Shown piece by piece: positions 40,543 to 49,108 of a stretch of DNA of 64,000 bases. The DNA comes from Bog-756 sp963734395. GTDB taxonomy: Bacteria > Actinomycetota > Acidimicrobiia > Acidimicrobiales > RAAP-2. A program made the translations under genes and the position numbers. Numbering within the stretch: the first letter of the stretch is position 1; the number at the start of each line of letters is the position of its first letter. The notes below the pieces were generated by a model. The model ran no database searches. It had not been told where the DNA came from and was given only the letters and a program-made list of their open reading frames with translations. The stretch spans positions 992,001 to 1,056,000 of the forward strand of contig CAVTGY010000007.1 in assembly GCA_963734395.1 (NCBI GenBank), written 5' to 3'.

Positions 40543-41748
40543 ATGACCAGCATGGGGATTCGGGACCGAGTGGCCATCGTCGGGATGGGGTGCACGCCCT
40601 TCGGCGAGCTCTGGGACAAGGGGATCAACGACCTGTTGACCGACGCCGCCGTCGAGTGCGTGGGCTCGGCGGGGGTGGGCATCGACGCCATCGACGCCTT
40701 CTGGCTGGGAACGCTGGGCTCGGGTTCGTCGGGGCTCACCCTGTCCAAGCCGCTCAAGATCGGGTACAAGCCGGTCACTCGGGTGGAGAACTTCTGTGCC
40801 ACCGGATCCGAGGCCTTCCGTAACGCGTGCTACGCGGTGGCGTCGGGTGCCTACGAGCTGGCCATGGCCATCGGGGTCGAGAAGCTCAAGGATTCGGGGT
40901 ACTCGGGACTGACCGGGATCCACCGGGTGGGTGATGGCACCAACGCCGCACTCAGCTCACCGGCCGCCTTCTCGTTTCTGGTGCCCGCCTACTGCCACAA
41001 ATATGGCGTGGATCCCGACGAAATGGGATCGGTCCTCAATCGCATCGCCTGGAAGAACCATCAAAACGGCGCGGTCAACCCGCGGGCCCAGTTCAAGAAG
41101 GAAGTGTCGCTGGAGAAGATCGCCGCCTCCCCGCGAGTGGCCGGACAGCTCGGGGTGTTCGACTGCAGCGGGGTGAGCGACGGGGCGGCCGCCGCCCTGG
41201 TGTGCCGGGCCGAGGACGCCCACCGCTACACCGATTCGCCGCTGTTGGTGAAGGGGCTCAGTCTGGTAGCCGGTCCCGGGGCCGGGGCCATCGACCCCGA
41301 CTACGACTACACCACCTTCGAGGAGGTGACCCGATCGGCTGCCGATGCCTACCGCCAGGCCGGCATCGACGACCCGCGCTCCCAGCTGGCCATGGCCGAG
41401 GTCCACGACTGCTTCACGCCCACCGAGCTGGTGCTCATGGAAGATCTCGGATTCGCCGACCGGGGGACCGCGTGGAAAGAGGTGATGGCCGGGACGTTCG
41501 ACCGCGACGGCGAGTTGCCGGTGAACCCCGACGGTGGCCTCAAGAGCTTCGGGCACCCCATCGGGGCCACCGGCTTGCGCATGCTGTTCGAATGCTGGTT
41601 GCAGCTGCGTGGCCAGGCACCGCCCGAGCGCCAGATCGCCACGGTGACCGAAGGCGGTCGCACGCTCGGGCTCACCCACAACCTCGGGGGTGCACCCGGT
41701 GAATGCGTGAGCTTCGTGGGCGTGGTCGGTACCGAGCCGTCGAACTGA
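40543..41748 (+). CDS. Thiolase/acetyl-CoA acetyltransferase, SCP-x-like
   Basis: Thiolase-superfamily protein of about 400 aa. VAIVGMGCTPFGELWDKG at the start, the nucleophile Cys in VENFCATGSEAFRNA (about residue 90), EVHDCFTPTELV, GGLKSFGHPIGATGLRML with catalytic His, and a C-terminal GLTHNLGGAPGECVSFVGVV. This is the SCP-x/lipid-transfer thiolase branch, which cleaves branched or steroid 3-oxoacyl-CoAs and typically needs a DUF35 partner. The ATG at 40543 has its own ribosome binding site. It is in frame with the HMG-CoA synthase-like/DUF35 gene. The next gene starts 2 bases after its stop. Confidence 0.88.
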   Translation: MTSMGIRDRVAIVGMGCTPFGELWDKGINDLLTDAAVECVGSAGVGIDAIDAFWLGTLGSGSSGLTLSKPLKIGYKPVTRVENFCATGSEAFRNACYAVASGAYELAMAIGVEKLKDSGYSGLTGIHRVGDGTNAALSSPAAFSFLVPAYCHKYGVDPDEMGSVLNRIAWKNHQNGAVNPRAQFKKEVSLEKIAASPRVAGQLGVFDCSGVSDGAAAALVCRAEDAHRYTDSPLLVKGLSLVAGPGAGAIDPDYDYTTFEEVTRSAADAYRQAGIDDPRSQLAMAEVHDCFTPTELVLMEDLGFADRGTAWKEVMAGTFDRDGELPVNPDGGLKSFGHPIGATGLRMLFECWLQLRGQAPPERQIATVTEGGRTLGLTHNLGGAPGECVSFVGVVGTEPSN

Positions 41749-41749
41749 G

Positions 41750-42972
41750 ATGGCCACTGACGCCGACGCCTACGGCGATCCGTGGGCCGAGGACGAGGAC
41801 CAGGCCGCGCTCCGCCAGCTGGCCCGGGACGTGGCCGCCCGGGAGATCGCACCTCGCGCCGCGCAGTCCGACGAGACCGGCGAGCTGCCCAAGGAGGCCA
41901 TTGCCGCATTGGCCGCCGCCGACCTGTTCCGGGTGACCATCGGTGAGAAGTGGGGTGGTCTGGGCATGGGTGACGTCGAGGCGGCCATCGTGCTGGAGGA
42001 GGTCGCCCGCCACGACGTGTCGGCCGCGATCTGCTGCCAGCTGGCCTACAACGGTCCGCCACGGGGGATCGAGCACCTGGGGTCGGCCGCCCTCAAGGAC
42101 CGTTGGCTCCCCTCGGTGGCCGACGGCGACGCCATCGTCAGCATCGGGATCACCGAGCCGGACGCCGGGTCGGCGGTGCAGGAGATGCGCACCGCACTCA
42201 CCCCGGACGGAGCCGGATGGCGGCTCAATGGCTACAAGAACTACTCGACGCTCGGCCATGCCGCGGCCGGCGTCCTGGTGTGGTGTCGGTGGCCGGGAGG
42301 CGAGGGCGCTCGGGGAATCGGAGCGGTGGTGGTTCCCATGGATCGCGACGGGGTGGCCCTGACCGGGCGTCACCGGGGCATGGGCATCCACGCCGCCACC
42401 GAGTCGGAGATCGCCTTCGACGGGGTGCCGGTGACCGAGGACGACGTGCTGGTGGCCGGGGACCCGTCGTCGGGGGAACCGTTCAAGCTGCTGTTGTCCC
42501 ATCTCAACCACGAGCGGTGCGGCAATGCGGCGATGTGCGTGGGCGCGGCACAAGGAGCGCTCGAGCGCTCGGTCACCTACATGCGGGAGCGGGTGGTCGG
42601 CGGGCGGCCCATCGCCGAACTGCAGGGTCTGCGGTGGAAGCTGGCCGACATGGCGGTGGCTCTCGAAGGGGCCCGCCTGCTGCTCGCCCGGGCCGTGCGC
42701 CTGGCCGGACCGGGCGGCACCCCGCCACCGATGGAGACCGCGCTGGCCAAGACCGCGGCCAATCTGGCGGCCAAGTTCGTGTGCGATGAGGCAATCCAGA
42801 TCCACGGCGGCTACGGCTACAGCCGCGAGTACCCGCTGGAGCGCGCCTATCGGGACATACGCGGGTTGTGCATCGGGGCCGGCACCGTGGAAGCGCAGCG
42901 CAACTACATCGGCTCGAACATCGCCGCCGGTCGCACGACCACCTCACCGGGTGGATCACGCCGGCGGGCTGA
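41750..42972 (+). CDS. Acyl-CoA dehydrogenase
   Basis: Dehydrogenase of about 405 aa. GEKWGGLGMGDVE, SIGITEPDAGSAVQEM, LNGYKNYSTLGHAAAG, LLSHLNHERCGNAAMCVG and the C-terminal IQIHGGYGYSREYPLERAYRDIRGL with GAGTVEAQRNYIGSNI define it. This is the medium/short-chain type with a complete C terminus. The frame does not stop: it runs on into the TetR gene. A TGA in the neighbouring frame (42970-42972) is the probable real end if one base is missing or extra there. ATG at 41750, 1 base after the thiolase stop. Confidence 0.85.
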
Positions 42973-43006
42973 GAAAGCCCGGGGCGGGACGGGTAGTGTG
43001 GCTGCC

Positions 43007-43642
43007 GTGTCCCCGGTGGTTGCCGACATGGGTGTACTCGATTCGCCACCCACCCCCGAACCGGGACCGAGCGCGAGCCGGCTGATGGACGCCGCGCTGC
43101 ACGTCATGCGGCGCAACGGCTTCCAGGGCGCCAGCGTGCAGGACATCCTCGACCACGCCGGGCTGTCGACCCGCGCCTTCTACCGCCAGTTCCGCTCGAA
43201 GGACGATCTGCTGTTGGCCATGTTCAGGACGGCGTCGGATCCCGATGTCGCCCAGGTGGTCCGTACTGTCTCCGAAGCGCCCGGCCCGCTCGAGGCGGTG
43301 GTGGCCTGGATCGACGAGATGGTGTCCATGGCCTTCGACCGCCGCCGGGTACGCCGGTTGGTGGTGTTCAACGAGGTCGCCCGCCAGGCCGACGGGTACG
43401 AAGCGGCGGAAGTCCTCGCTGCGCGCACGATTGACCGCACCGCTGCTCGACGCTTTCCAACGCGGGTCCATCGACGGGTCGTTCCCGGACACGGACCCAA
43501 CGCCCGATGCCAGCACCATCTTCGACCTGGTGTGGAGCGTGGCCCACCCGCAGCGGCGGGCCCGATCGATGGACCGGTTGGCGGCCAGGGCCTGGTGTTG
43601 CGCTTCTGCCTTCCCGCACTCGGGGTGTGCGAGATCGGTTGA
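43007..43642 (+). CDS. TetR-family transcriptional regulator (frameshifted 3' end)
   Basis: One-component regulator of about 210 aa. The N-terminal HTH is SASRLMDAALHVMRRNGFQGASVQDILDHAG in two segments, ending STRAFYRQFRSKDDLLLAM, the classic TetR recognition helix. A ligand domain follows (AVVAWIDEMVSMAF, LLDAFQRGSIDGSF). GTG 43007 or ATG 43028 start. Breaks lie near 43425 and 43590. It sits in frame behind the dehydrogenase. It is the only regulator found in the 35-kb island and is the best candidate for controlling it, perhaps in response to an acyl-CoA. Confidence 0.8.
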   Translation: MSPVVADMGVLDSPPTPEPGPSASRLMDAALHVMRRNGFQGASVQDILDHAGLSTRAFYRQFRSKDDLLLAMFRTASDPDVAQVVRTVSEAPGPLEAVVAWIDEMVSMAFDRRRVRRLVVFNEVARQADGYEAAEVLAARTIDRTAARRFPTRVHRRVVPGHGPNARCQHHLRPGVERGPPAAAGPIDGPVGGQGLVLRFCLPALGVCEIG

Positions 43643-43787
43643 GCCGGGCGTCGATCGCGCTCCCGGTCCGGCTCGGGAGCGTGCTCTGGGGAGTGAAAAC
43701 GGCATTGTCGGGGTCGCCGGGGCTGGTGTACCGTGAGGCGCCACGACAGCGGAGCGGTCGTGCAGCGCCCAACTATCAGGAGAGCCC

Positions 43788-44936
43788 GTGGAAATCGACG
43801 CTGCGACGCCCCATGGCCTGGCCGAGTTCCGGCGCGCGCTCCAGGAGTGGCTCGGCGACAACCTCACCCCCGAGGTGGTCAGTGCGGGGTGGAAGGGATT
43901 CGAGAACGAGGGCATCCTGGAGGTTCTGCGCCGGTGGAACCGGGCGCTGGCCGACGCCAGGTGGGCGGCGGTGGCCTGGCCGGCGGAGTATTTGGGCCGC
44001 GATGCCACCGTCGCCGAGCAACTTGCCTATCACGAGGTCATGGCCGAGGCGGAAGCTCCCGGGCCGATCAACGTCATCGGCGTCTCCAATATCGCTCCCG
44101 CCATCCTCGACGTCGGTACGCAGCGCCAGAAGGAGCGGTTCCTGCTCCCCATGCTGCGGGGCGACGAGATCTGGTCCCAGGGCATGTCAGAGCCCGATGC
44201 CGGCTCCGATCTCGCCTCGCTGCGGACGGCGGCGGTCGTCGACGGCGATGAGTTCGTGGTCAACGGGGCCAAGACCTGGAACAGCCTGGGTCAGTACGCC
44301 GATTGGTGCCAGCTGTACGTTCGCACCGACCCCGCCGCGCCCAAGCACAAGGGCATCAGTTGCCTGTTGGTGGACATGAAGACGCCGGGCATCGAGGTTC
44401 GGCCGCTCCGTACCATGACCGGTGAGGTGACCTTCTCGGAGATCTTTCTCACTGACGTCCGGGTGCCCGAATCCTCGCTCCTCGGACCTCTCAACGAAGG
44501 GTGGAAGGTGGCAATGACCACGCTGAGCCACGAACGGGCCGGGGTGGCCAAGTTCCACCTCAGCCTGAGCGCCCGCTTCGCCGACCTGATGGACGAGACC
44601 CGCCGCAGCGGAGTCCGGGTGACCCCGGTCGACCGGGATCGTCTGGCCCGCGTCTACAGCAGGATCGCCTGCCTGCGTTGGTCCACGGCCCGTGAGCTCG
44701 AGGTGGTCGGGCGGGGCGGTCGTCCGTCCCCGACGGTGGGCAGCATGACCAAGTTGATGTGGGCGGAGATCTCCCAGGAGCTGGCCGGACTGGCCGTGGG
44801 ACTGCTCGGACCGGCTGCGCTCGAAGGCCGCTGGTCCGAGCGCCTCTGCGCCTCCCCGGGTTCGTCGATCGCCGGAGGCACCAGCGAGATAAACCGGAAT
44901 ATCGTGGCCGAGCACGGTCTGGGGCTGCCCCGATGA
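43788..44936 (+). CDS. Acyl-CoA dehydrogenase
   Basis: Intact dehydrogenase of 382 aa of the large-substrate FadE type. WPAEYLGRDATVAEQL, IWSQGMSEPDAGSDLASL, VNGAKTWNSLGQYADWCQLYVRT and C-terminal SSIAGGTSEINRNIVAEHGLGLPR are canonical. The start is GTG 43788 with upstream AGGAGAGCCC. Its own promoter may lie in the preceding 140 bases. The SDR gene follows within 50 bases. Confidence 0.9.
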   Translation: MEIDAATPHGLAEFRRALQEWLGDNLTPEVVSAGWKGFENEGILEVLRRWNRALADARWAAVAWPAEYLGRDATVAEQLAYHEVMAEAEAPGPINVIGVSNIAPAILDVGTQRQKERFLLPMLRGDEIWSQGMSEPDAGSDLASLRTAAVVDGDEFVVNGAKTWNSLGQYADWCQLYVRTDPAAPKHKGISCLLVDMKTPGIEVRPLRTMTGEVTFSEIFLTDVRVPESSLLGPLNEGWKVAMTTLSHERAGVAKFHLSLSARFADLMDETRRSGVRVTPVDRDRLARVYSRIACLRWSTARELEVVGRGGRPSPTVGSMTKLMWAEISQELAGLAVGLLGPAALEGRWSERLCASPGSSIAGGTSEINRNIVAEHGLGLPR

Positions 44937-44982
44937 CCAGGTGATGACCACCGGGCCGGTCGAACCAGAGAGGGGAGTGGAC

Positions 44983-45798
44983 GTGACATCACTGCACACC
45001 TACGAAGGGCGCCGGGCCGTCGTCTGTGGTGGCGGAGGGTCCGGCATGGGGGCGGCCGTGGTCCGCCAGCTCGAACCGCTCGGTGCCGAGATCCACGTGA
45101 TCGACCTCAAGGAGCCTCCGATCGAGGTGGCCGGTTTTCACGCCACCGACCTGAAGGACCCCGATGCCATCGCCGCCGCGGTCGACGCCATCGGCGGTCG
45201 GATCGACGCCCTGTTCAATTGCGCGGGTCTGCCCGGTGGGCGGTTCTCGGACTTCGATACCATGCTGGTCAACTTCGTCGGCCAGCGCCATCTGGCCGAC
45301 CTGGTGGTCGAGCGCATGGAACCGGGAGGGGCCATCGCCAGCATCTCCTCGGGAGCGGGAGCCAGCTGGTTGGCCAATGTGGAGAAGTGGAAGCCGTTGG
45401 TCACCACCGAGGGATTTGCAGCGGGTAGGCAGTGGCTGGAGGACCACCCCGAGGAGATCGCCTCGGGCTACGCACCGTCGAAGGAAGTGATCATCGTGTG
45501 GACCGTGTGGAAGTCGCTGGCGCTGGCCGAACGGGGCATCCGGATCAACTGCACGCTGCCCGGACCCACCGACACCCCGATGATGCCGGACTTCGAAGAG
45601 CAGATGGGAAAGGAGTTCATGGACAACTACCCCATCCCGCTGGGTCACCGGCAGACCCCCGACGAACAGGCCGCGCCGCTGGTCTTCCTCAACTCGCCGG
45701 CGGCGTCGGCCATCACCGGGGAGAGCATCCTCACCGACGGCGGCACCATGGCGGCGCTGTCGGTCGGCACCCTCGACGTGTCCGCCTTCGGGTTCTGA
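44983..45798 (+). CDS. Short-chain dehydrogenase/reductase
   Basis: Intact Rossmann-fold SDR of about 271 aa. The glycine motif is VVCGGGGSGMGAAVV, ASISSGAGA is the Ser strand, and the catalytic Tyr/Lys are in GYAPSKEVIIVW (YxxxK variant Y-A-P-S-K). ITGESILTDGGTMA ends the fold. It oxidises or reduces a hydroxy/keto group on the pathway intermediate. GTG 44983 is preferred because AGAGGGG sits about 8 bases upstream; GTG 44941 is in frame. Confidence 0.85.
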   Translation: MTSLHTYEGRRAVVCGGGGSGMGAAVVRQLEPLGAEIHVIDLKEPPIEVAGFHATDLKDPDAIAAAVDAIGGRIDALFNCAGLPGGRFSDFDTMLVNFVGQRHLADLVVERMEPGGAIASISSGAGASWLANVEKWKPLVTTEGFAAGRQWLEDHPEEIASGYAPSKEVIIVWTVWKSLALAERGIRINCTLPGPTDTPMMPDFEEQMGKEFMDNYPIPLGHRQTPDEQAAPLVFLNSPAASAITGESILTDGGTMAALSVGTLDVSAFGF

Positions 45799-45803
45799 CC
45801 AAG

Positions 45804-46694
45804 GTGGACCGCGAACGCGCCGGCCGGCAACGCCTGCATCCGCCACCGGAACGCCTTCCACCGGCCTTCCCGGCGCGTTCGCACTCGAGGAGCTGGGAGA
45901 GTGCCGCTACTCGGCCACCAGCATCGGCGACCCCGGGACCCGTGACGTCGTCTACGGCGGCCAACTCCTGTCGCAGATGATCCTGGCGTCGGACCGGGTG
46001 GCGGAGACCAAGGACGTCGCTTCCATTCACACCGTCTTCGCCCGCAGCGCCACGGTGACCCGCCCCATCGAGCTCGATGTCGAGATCATCCACGACGGTC
46101 GGACCATGGGCAGCCACTCGGTGATCGCGCATCAGGGTGACCGGGTGTGCGCCCAGGGGCTGGTGCTGCGCCGCGCCGAGGGACCCGATCTGATCCGCCA
46201 CCAGCCGACCATGCCCGCAGTGGACGGGCCCGACCGCTCGCCGGCCATCGGTCAGATCGGGCTGGTGGCTCCGGGGAGCGAGCTCCGGGTGGTGGGTGGC
46301 GTGGACACCTCGGACCCGGAATCGCCGGTGGGACCGGCCGAGCTGTTCGTCTGGGTCCGGCTGCCGGCGGTCACCGACGACCCGGTCATGGCCCAGGCCC
46401 TGCTGGCGTACGGCACCGATGGATTCCTCATCGGGACCGCCATGCGACCCCACCCGGGGCTCGGGCAGAACATGGCCCATCGTGACGTCGCCACCGGTGT
46501 GGTGTCGCACACCCTCACCTTCCACGAACCGGTCCCGTTGGGGAGTTGGCTGCTGATGGCCCACGAGGGTGCCTGGGCCGGCCGGGGAGCCGCCTACGGG
46601 CGCGCGCACGTATTCGACCGAGGACGGCACACTGCTGGCCTCGTTCGTCCAGGAGAGCATGATCAAAGACACCACCGAACCGTCTCCGACCTGA
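45804..46694 (+). CDS. TesB-like acyl-CoA thioesterase (frameshifted)
   Basis: Double hot-dog thioesterase of about 296 aa. ALEELGECRYSATSIG...VVYGGQLLSQMILA in the first hot dog, MGSHSVIAHQGDRVCAQGLVLRR in its end, and in the second MRPHPGLGQNMAHRDVATGVVSHTLTFHEPV and GRAHVF...EDGTLLASFVQES. It hydrolyses acyl-CoA to free acid and CoA. The start GTG 45804 is provisional; breaks lie between 45822 and 45850 and near 46615. The stop is 12 bases before the aldehyde dehydrogenase ATG with AGGAGG between. Confidence 0.78.
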
Positions 46695-46706
46695 GGAGGA
46701 GCACAC

Positions 46707-48209
46707 ATGACCACGACCCTTGACCCTGCCGCCATCACCGGAGAATCCCGGATGCTCATCGACGGCAAGTTGGTGGAAGCCGAGAACGGTCGCCGTTTCT
46801 GCCAACGTCAACCCGGCCACCGAAGAGGTGCTCGGCGAGACGGCCGACGCCGGACACGGCGACATGGACCGGGCCATCGACGCCGCCCGCCGGGCATTCG
46901 ATCACACCGACTGGTCGACGAACAGAGAACTGCGCAAGCGGTGCCTCTTCCAACTCCAGGAGGCGCTGCGAGGAGAGGTCGAGCTCCTGCGGGCCGAGCT
47001 GGTAGCCGAGATGGGCACGCCCTGTCCTGCTCACCTATGGACCCCAGCTCGACGCCCCGCTGGCCGAGGGACTCACCTGGCCGGCCAGGTTCATCGACGA
47101 GTTCGCCTGGGAGCGCGACCTTCCCGAGGGCACTGCGTTCGGCATGCGGAGTTGGCGCAAGGTGGTCAAAGAGGCGGTCGGGCGTGGTCGCGGCCATCGT
47201 GCCGTGGAACTATCCCTTCGAGGTGTCCATCAACAAGATCGGGCAGGCCTTGGCCGCCGGGAACACCGTCATCTTGAAGGCTGCCCCCGACACCCCGTGG
47301 AACGCCACACGGATCGGCCGATTGGTGGCGGAGCGGACCGACTTCCCCGACGGTGTCCTCCAGGTGGTGACCACCACCGACAATCAGGTGGCCGAGGATC
47401 TGGTTACCGATCCGCGGGTGGACCTGATTTCGTTCACCGGCTCGACGGCGGTCGGCCGGCGGATCATGGAGAAAGGGGCACCGACCCTGAAGCGTCTCTT
47501 TCTCGAGCTGGGCGGAAAGTCCGCCGACATCGTGCTCGACGACGCCGATCTCGAAGCGAAGCTCGGCTCGGCGTGGTCGGTCTGCGTGCACGGCGGGCAG
47601 GGATGTGTGATGCTCACCCGCCTTCTGCTGCCCCGAAGCCGGTATGACGAGGGAATCGCCTGATGGAGGATGGGTTCCGGACCGTGACCTACGGGGATCC
47701 CACCGACCCCTCCAATTTCCAGGGGCCCCAGATCAACGCCTCCCAGCGCCAGAAGATCCTGGGGTACATCGACAAAGGAGATCGAACAGGGAGCACGGGT
47801 GGTGGTCGGGGGAGGACGTCCCAGCCACCTCCCCAAGGGCTACTTCGTGGAGCCCACCCTGATCGCCGATGTGGACAACTCGATGACCATCGCCCAGGAG
47901 GAGATCTTCGGGCCAGTGCTGGTGGTCATCCCCTTCGATGACGACGACGATGCGGTGCGCATCGCCAACGACAGCCCATACGGGCTCGGCTGCGGGGTGA
48001 CCTCGGGCTCGGAGGAGCGGGCGCTGGCTGTGGCTCGGCGGATACGGGCCGGAACGGCCATGGTCAACGGCGGCCTGTGGTACGGAGCCGACTCACCATT
48101 CGGCGGGTACAAGGCCAGTGGTATCGGTCGCCAGAACGGGATCGAGGGGTTCGAGCAGTACACCGAGACCAAGGCGATCGCCGGCGGGCTGCCGCCCCTG
48201 CCCGGGTGA
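46707..48209 (+). CDS. NAD(P)-dependent aldehyde dehydrogenase (frameshifted)
   Basis: ALDH-superfamily enzyme of about 500 aa oxidising an aldehyde to the acid. IVPWNYPFEVSINK and AAGNTVILKAAPDTPW at the cofactor site, the catalytic Glu in FLELGGKSADIV, the catalytic Cys in GGQGCVMLTRL (about 47595-47630), and C-terminal EEIFGPVLVVIPF with SPFGGYKASGIGRQNG. Preceded by AGGAGG at 46694-46699, 7 bases before ATG 46707. Breaks lie near 46797, 47025, 47160-47200, 47650 and 47785. Catalytic residues are intact on both sides. Confidence 0.88.
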
Positions 48210-48227
48210 GCTGACCCTGGCGCGCGT

Positions 48228-49053
48228 TCAGCGCAGGCGCCAGTCGATCCGGCCGCCCGACCTGAACCGGGCCTGACCCTCGACCAACTGGGCCGGGTCG
48301 GTGCCCACGTGGGTGAAGAGGAAGGCCTGATCGAGCGCCTGGCGGCGGGACAGCTCGAGGCCGCTCCACAGGGCCCGCACGGTGCCCCCCACCGCCAGCG
48401 CCGGCTGGTCGGCGATGACCTGGGCGGCCCAGGCGGTTCGGTCGCGCAGCTCTTCCTTGGGCACCACCTCGCTGACCAGGCCGACCTGGTAGGCGCGCTG
48501 GGCGGACAGGCGCTCGTGAGCACCGAGCAGGGAGAGGCGCATGACTTCCTGGAACGGCATCTTGTGCAACAGGTTGATCGGCTCGAACGCGGCGGGCATG
48601 CCGTATGTCACGTGGGGGTCGAAGAAGGTGGCGTGGTCGGCGGCGATGATGAAGTCCACTTCGCCGAGGATGTAGAAGGCTCCGCCGCAGGCCATACCGT
48701 TGACCGAGGCGATGACCGGTTTCCACAGATCGTTCGACTTGGGACAGACGCTCTTGCCGGGATCGTCGAAGTCCCACGGCGTGTTGTAGCCGGGAAGCTT
48801 GCCCGGCGGCAGGTCGTCGAAGATTCCCGATCCCCTCGCGGTCGAGGCCGGTGCAGAACGCTTTGTCGCCGGCTCCGGTGAGTACCACGCAGCGAACATC
48901 GTCGTTGGTTCGGAGCATCAGCCACAGCTCACGCAGTTCGCGCTGCATGGTGGTGTCGAAGGCGTTGAGCGCCTCGGGCCGGTTGAGGGTGATCCACGCC
49001 ACGCCGTCTGATTCGTCGTAGAGGAGGGACTCGAGGTCGGGCATGGCGGCCAT
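48228..49053 (-). CDS. Enoyl-CoA hydratase/isomerase family protein (one frameshift)
   Basis: Crotonase-fold protein of about 274 aa. ITLNRPEALNAFDTTMQREL, GDKAFCTGLDREGI, ASVNGMACGGAFYILGEVDFI and a C-terminal region through RDRTAWAAQVIADQPALAV. The oxyanion Gly (GMACGG) is present. The frame break is near 48837. The start ATG at 49053 (MAAMPDLES) or 49044. Convergent to the aldehyde dehydrogenase. Confidence 0.85.
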
Positions 49054-49108
49054 GGTATCGGCCCGCATCGCCGCCTACACCGCCGGTGGACCTGACCGAC
49101 GACGCTAT

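Noticed and set aside
43788..44936. Programmed frameshifting or stop-codon recoding as the cause of split genes
   Set aside because: Breaks are of both signs, lie at unrelated sites without slippery heptamers or pseudoknots, and intact genes such as this one use standard codons throughout.
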